Of a stretch of DNA of 33,585 bases, positions 31,131-33,585 are shown piece by piece. Position 1 is the first letter of the stretch. Each line of letters begins with the position of its first letter. The notes beneath the pieces were generated by a model. That model saw nothing but the letters and a program-made list of their open reading frames with translations, had not been told where the DNA came from and made no database searches. The translations under genes were made by a program, and so were the position numbers. Origin of the DNA: Chloroflexota bacterium (GTDB lineage: Bacteria > Chloroflexota > Dehalococcoidia > Lucifugimonadales > UBA3495); contig JADFPD010000014.1 in NCBI GenBank assembly GCA_022562475.1, forward strand, positions 1-33,585, read 5' to 3'.

Positions 31131-32537
31131 TTATGGCAGAGTCCAAGAATGGACTTCCCCAGCATCGTCCGAGACCACCACCCGCAGTCCACTCACCGAA
31201 TCACCGCCATCGTCGGACGCTGAGACGGTGAATACGTCGCGCACCTCGATCAAGGCCGTTGGCCAGGTATATTTGTCCCGTGGGAACGTCCCGCCGGCGA
31301 AATCTGCTAGAACGTCGCTACGGTAATCTCCCCTGGTAAGGTTCGCGGTGGTCGAAAATCTGACGGTTTGTGAGGTGCCAGACAACAACAGGATGTCCGG
31401 GTTGAACCGCCAGGTTACCTCATCGCGGCTTACCGAATTTTTAGTCTGCACCTTCCACGGAGCTTCGGTGATGTCACCAGAGAAGTCCATGATCCCAAAA
31501 TTAAAGCCCGTCGGCAGCAGATCGATCAATTCGGTAATCTCAAGGTCATCAGTTCCGATATTTTCCAATTTGATCTCGAAATTGATGTCGAATGTGTAGG
31601 TGCGGGGAGAGGTACTCGTGTCGGTCGCAGTTAACGTCACGGAGGTCCAAGTTTTGGTCACCACCGCTGCTTCACCTGGGCAAAGGCCGGCGGTGGGACC
31701 TATCTGCACGAGCGCCGTGGCGCCGCTTCGGTTATCAAACCCATCGGGCGTGGCCTCGACCCCATTACAGTATGTTCCGAAGGTCGTGCTGGTCACGGCT
31801 GTAAAGGTCAGAGTGGCGACCTCACCAGCTAGAAGATCGGGGTCCCCTGGTATGTCCCACTTGATCTCAACCCCTCCGAAGTCGCCACAGAGCTCATCAT
31901 CGTCGTCAGGGACGATGTCCACGGGCGCCGCCCCCGGCAGGGTCAATTGATCGGCCGGACCGTTACAGTCGTAGGATAACCCAGCGGGTAGGGTATCTGT
32001 GATTGCTTTTAAGCTGTTTTTCTTGTCATCGTGATTGGATATATTGATCGTATAGGTGACCGAATCACCGCCGGTGGGATTCGGGTCCGACACAGTTTTG
32101 GCAGCCTGGAGTTCCCTTTTGTTGTAGGCCGCAAGGGCAGGGATGACGGTTGGAGAGTCCAGATCGTCGTCGACCTCACCAGGGGGCTGAACAGGGGCTT
32201 GGACCGCGGTTATGGTGATGTTTCTTCCGCAAATGTCCAAGGTTTCAGCGTAGGTGGCGCCTGTGGGGTCGCTGGGGTCCGGATTATCGGTCAGCCACGC
32301 ATCCCAACGCCCGGTGTCCGATAGTAAGTAGGAGAGGTACTCCCCCGCCGCCAGTCCGCAGTATTGGCGGTGTGTAATGTTGGTCTTCACTCTGGCGTCG
32401 ATGGCCGTGTTTTGCGCCAAGTTAAGCGACGATGTGATCAGGGGCACCGAAAAAAGCAGAAACCCCAACGCGGTCAGGATGGCTATGCCGCCCTGTTGGT
32501 CACACAATTGGACTCTATTGATGATTGACCTGATCAA
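31131..32537 (-). CDS. PilX-like minor pilin with DUF11-type ectodomain
   Basis: 468-aa exported protein. A TTG start at 32537, with GAGGAAG upstream and overlapping the previous stop (TTGA), gives MIRSIINRVQLCDQQGGIAI and a single hydrophobic helix (ILTALGFLLFSVPLITSSLNL). As in PilX/GspK-like minor pilins the glutamate at +5 is absent. The remaining ~420 residues are beta-rich: KTVSDPNPTGGDSVTYTINI with DTLPAGLSYDC is a DUF11-type repeat of bacterial surface proteins, a second similar unit is around VTKTWTSVTLTATD to DLLPTGFNFG, and an acidic DDDDELCGD loop lies between. The long open frame upstream of 32537 belongs to the preceding gene. It may form the tip of a type IV pilus-like fibre. 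Confidence 0.72.
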   Translation of the reverse strand: MIRSIINRVQLCDQQGGIAILTALGFLLFSVPLITSSLNLAQNTAIDARVKTNITHRQYCGLAAGEYLSYLLSDTGRWDAWLTDNPDPSDPTGATYAETLDICGRNITITAVQAPVQPPGEVDDDLDSPTVIPALAAYNKRELQAAKTVSDPNPTGGDSVTYTINISNHDDKKNSLKAITDTLPAGLSYDCNGPADQLTLPGAAPVDIVPDDDDELCGDFGGVEIKWDIPGDPDLLAGEVATLTFTAVTSTTFGTYCNGVEATPDGFDNRSGATALVQIGPTAGLCPGEAAVVTKTWTSVTLTATDTSTSPRTYTFDINFEIKLENIGTDDLEITELIDLLPTGFNFGIMDFSGDITEAPWKVQTKNSVSRDEVTWRFNPDILLLSGTSQTVRFSTTANLTRGDYRSDVLADFAGGTFPRDKYTWPTALIEVRDVFTVSASDDGGDSVSGLRVVVSDDAGEVHSWTLP

Positions 32538-33058
32538 GAGAGCTTCCTCAAGTAGGTAATCAGGTCCAGATTGTCGGTAGTGGTGCGGTCTGCCTGAACG
32601 TCCATATTCAATCGCAGGGTGTTCCCGCACAGTGTGAAGCTGATTGAATTTGCCACTACCCCGGTGGCCATGACCAACGGTGTTCCATTGCTGTCGAAGT
32701 CCCGGCGCAGTTCGTCTCCTGTTACGCTGTAAACCACGTTGTGAGGCGTTCCAGCTTGGTCGCTCCAGGTCAGGGTGATCTGCTCAACCGAGGGGCTGGG
32801 TGTGCAGGTGAGCCGGGCGACGCCGCCAGCGTCCAAAACGTCCGTGGCGTTTAGCGCGTCCCCGGAGAACCAACTGCCGGCGTGGCGGACCTCTCTGACC
32901 GCTCTGACATCGTCGGTCCAGAACCGCTGTATCGACAGCACCTGGAACATGGCTGAGCCGAAAATGCTCACAACTACAGTTAAGATACTGAGGGAGACGA
33001 GCAGTTCGACGAGAGTGAACCCCTGCGATGAGGCCAGTATGTTCTGGATCTTCTTCAT
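32534..33058 (-). CDS. PilW/GspJ-like prepilin
   Basis: 174-aa type IV prepilin-like protein. MKKIQNILASSQG is a short basic leader; prepilin peptidase should cut after the glycine to leave FTLVELLVSLSILTVVVSIF, with the glutamate at +5. The body has two cysteines (TCTPSP and LCGNTLRL) that could form a disulfide. Typical of the minor pilins PilW and GspJ. Lies 3 bp after the preceding prepilin gene and overlaps the next one, so the three form one translation unit. Confidence 0.88.
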   Translation of the reverse strand: MKKIQNILASSQGFTLVELLVSLSILTVVVSIFGSAMFQVLSIQRFWTDDVRAVREVRHAGSWFSGDALNATDVLDAGGVARLTCTPSPSVEQITLTWSDQAGTPHNVVYSVTGDELRRDFDSNGTPLVMATGVVANSISFTLCGNTLRLNMDVQADRTTTDNLDLITYLRKLS

Positions 33059-33061
33059 CGT

Positions 33062-33517
33062 TCACTGCCCCGAACGCAGGGACTCCAGGACGAGAATGCT
33101 CTGTCCGTCTCTGGTGACCGTCACCACCACTTTCTCGATGGATCCGGTAAACCCGTCATTGGCAAGATACGTCTGCGCGGCGGCGCTTACGGTAAAACCG
33201 GTGGGGATGCTGAGATTTAGGCCGACGTCATCGGCGACGGAGGCGTAGCTGCCGGGCGGGACCACGTACACCAGCGACAATACGTACTCCATCTGGTTAC
33301 GGGCCAGGTTCTCGGCCACGGCGCTGGCTTTCACTCGGTCGCTGGAGATGTGGGCCGCGCTCACGCCCAACAGGACCGCTGTTCCCGCGGATGAAAACAT
33401 CGCAAGAGCGATCACCGTCTCCATCAAAGTTAACCCTAGCGAGCCGAAGACGGCCGGCCGGAAACGGTCTGCCAGTTTTTTCGCGGACCGATTGATGAGT
33501 GTTGAAAATCGGGTCAT
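33062..33517 (-). CDS. PilV/GspI-like prepilin
   Basis: 151-aa prepilin-like protein. A leader of 29 residues ending in SLG is followed by LTLMETVIALAMFSSAG, with glutamate at +5 of the predicted mature protein. The body AENLARNQMEYVLS is typical for PilV and GspI minor pilins. The ATG at 33517 is preferred over the TTG at 33520. It overlaps by one base (TGATG) a frame that enters from the right edge, so another member of the operon probably lies outside. Confidence 0.85.
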   Translation of the reverse strand: MTRFSTLINRSAKKLADRFRPAVFGSLGLTLMETVIALAMFSSAGTAVLLGVSAAHISSDRVKASAVAENLARNQMEYVLSLVYVVPPGSYASVADDVGLNLSIPTGFTVSAAAQTYLANDGFTGSIEKVVVTVTRDGQSILVLESLRSGQ

Positions 33518-33585
33518 CAAGGACTTCCCGGGGGATGCGGATCATGTTCAGAACGGAGGGCCTGTAAGCGAATCGCCAGGAGCCA
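33517..33585 (-). CDS. Possible 3' end of an upstream operon gene (partial)
   Basis: A minus-strand frame enters the window and ends with TGA at 33519-33517, directly overlapping the ATG of the next gene, the overlap style of this operon. Only 22 codons are visible (WLLAIRLQALRSEHDPHPPG and two more). Another frame ending at 33548 is also open, so the assignment is tentative. Confidence 0.3.
   Translation of the reverse strand, partial: WLLAIRLQALRSEHDPHPPGSP

Overview
The window is most consistent with a member of the Chloroflexota, probably the Dehalococcoidia/SAR202 side. The grounds are a GC-rich background, frequent TTG/GTG starts, a predicted luciferase-like F420-dependent oxidoreductase, a bacterial translin-family protein and tandem FmdB zinc ribbons. 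This placement is inference: there is no rRNA gene and no marker was searched.

Layout. Positions 8-2399 (minus) form a small operon: two FmdB-type zinc-ribbon proteins, thiamine-phosphate synthase and a translin-family protein. polA (2605-5430, plus) follows divergently. An AT-rich orphan gene (5518-7032) sits between polA and a three-gene plus-strand run: CitE-like lyase, FolB, pyridoxamine-phosphate-oxidase-fold protein. Positions 8959-9792 hold small hairpins and no convincing gene. Then come a lipoprotein, a GNAT acetyltransferase and an ABC exporter pair. The ATPase of this pair begins with a copy of the GNAT gene's leader and first 18 codons.

Positions 14725-24471 look like an accessory envelope region. 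It holds two complete MMPL/RND transporters, an orphan branched-chain-amino-acid-type binding lipoprotein, a decayed metallo-beta-lactamase-fold gene, and an unusual 788-aa lipoprotein (collagen-like stalk, amidohydrolase, serine beta-lactamase-type domain). It ends in the 3' remnant of a third RND-type transporter. A truncated cupin follows.

From 24951 the window returns to housekeeping: rpmB with a strong terminator, rpe and argH (minus), then pterin carbinolamine dehydratase, an F420-type oxidoreductase and a MetE/UROD-like zinc protein (plus). Next are a small ferredoxin-fold-like protein (minus) and an MmcB-like PD-(D/E)XK protein (plus). The right edge (31131-33517, minus) is a translationally coupled PilV-PilW-PilX-like minor pilin operon whose last gene carries a long DUF11-type ectodomain.

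The strongest unusual signals are the duplicated GNAT leader that now starts an ABC ATPase, the stalked amidohydrolase/beta-lactamase fusion, the AT-rich orphan with two nuclease-like motifs, and the ghosts of an RND transporter and an MBL-fold enzyme.
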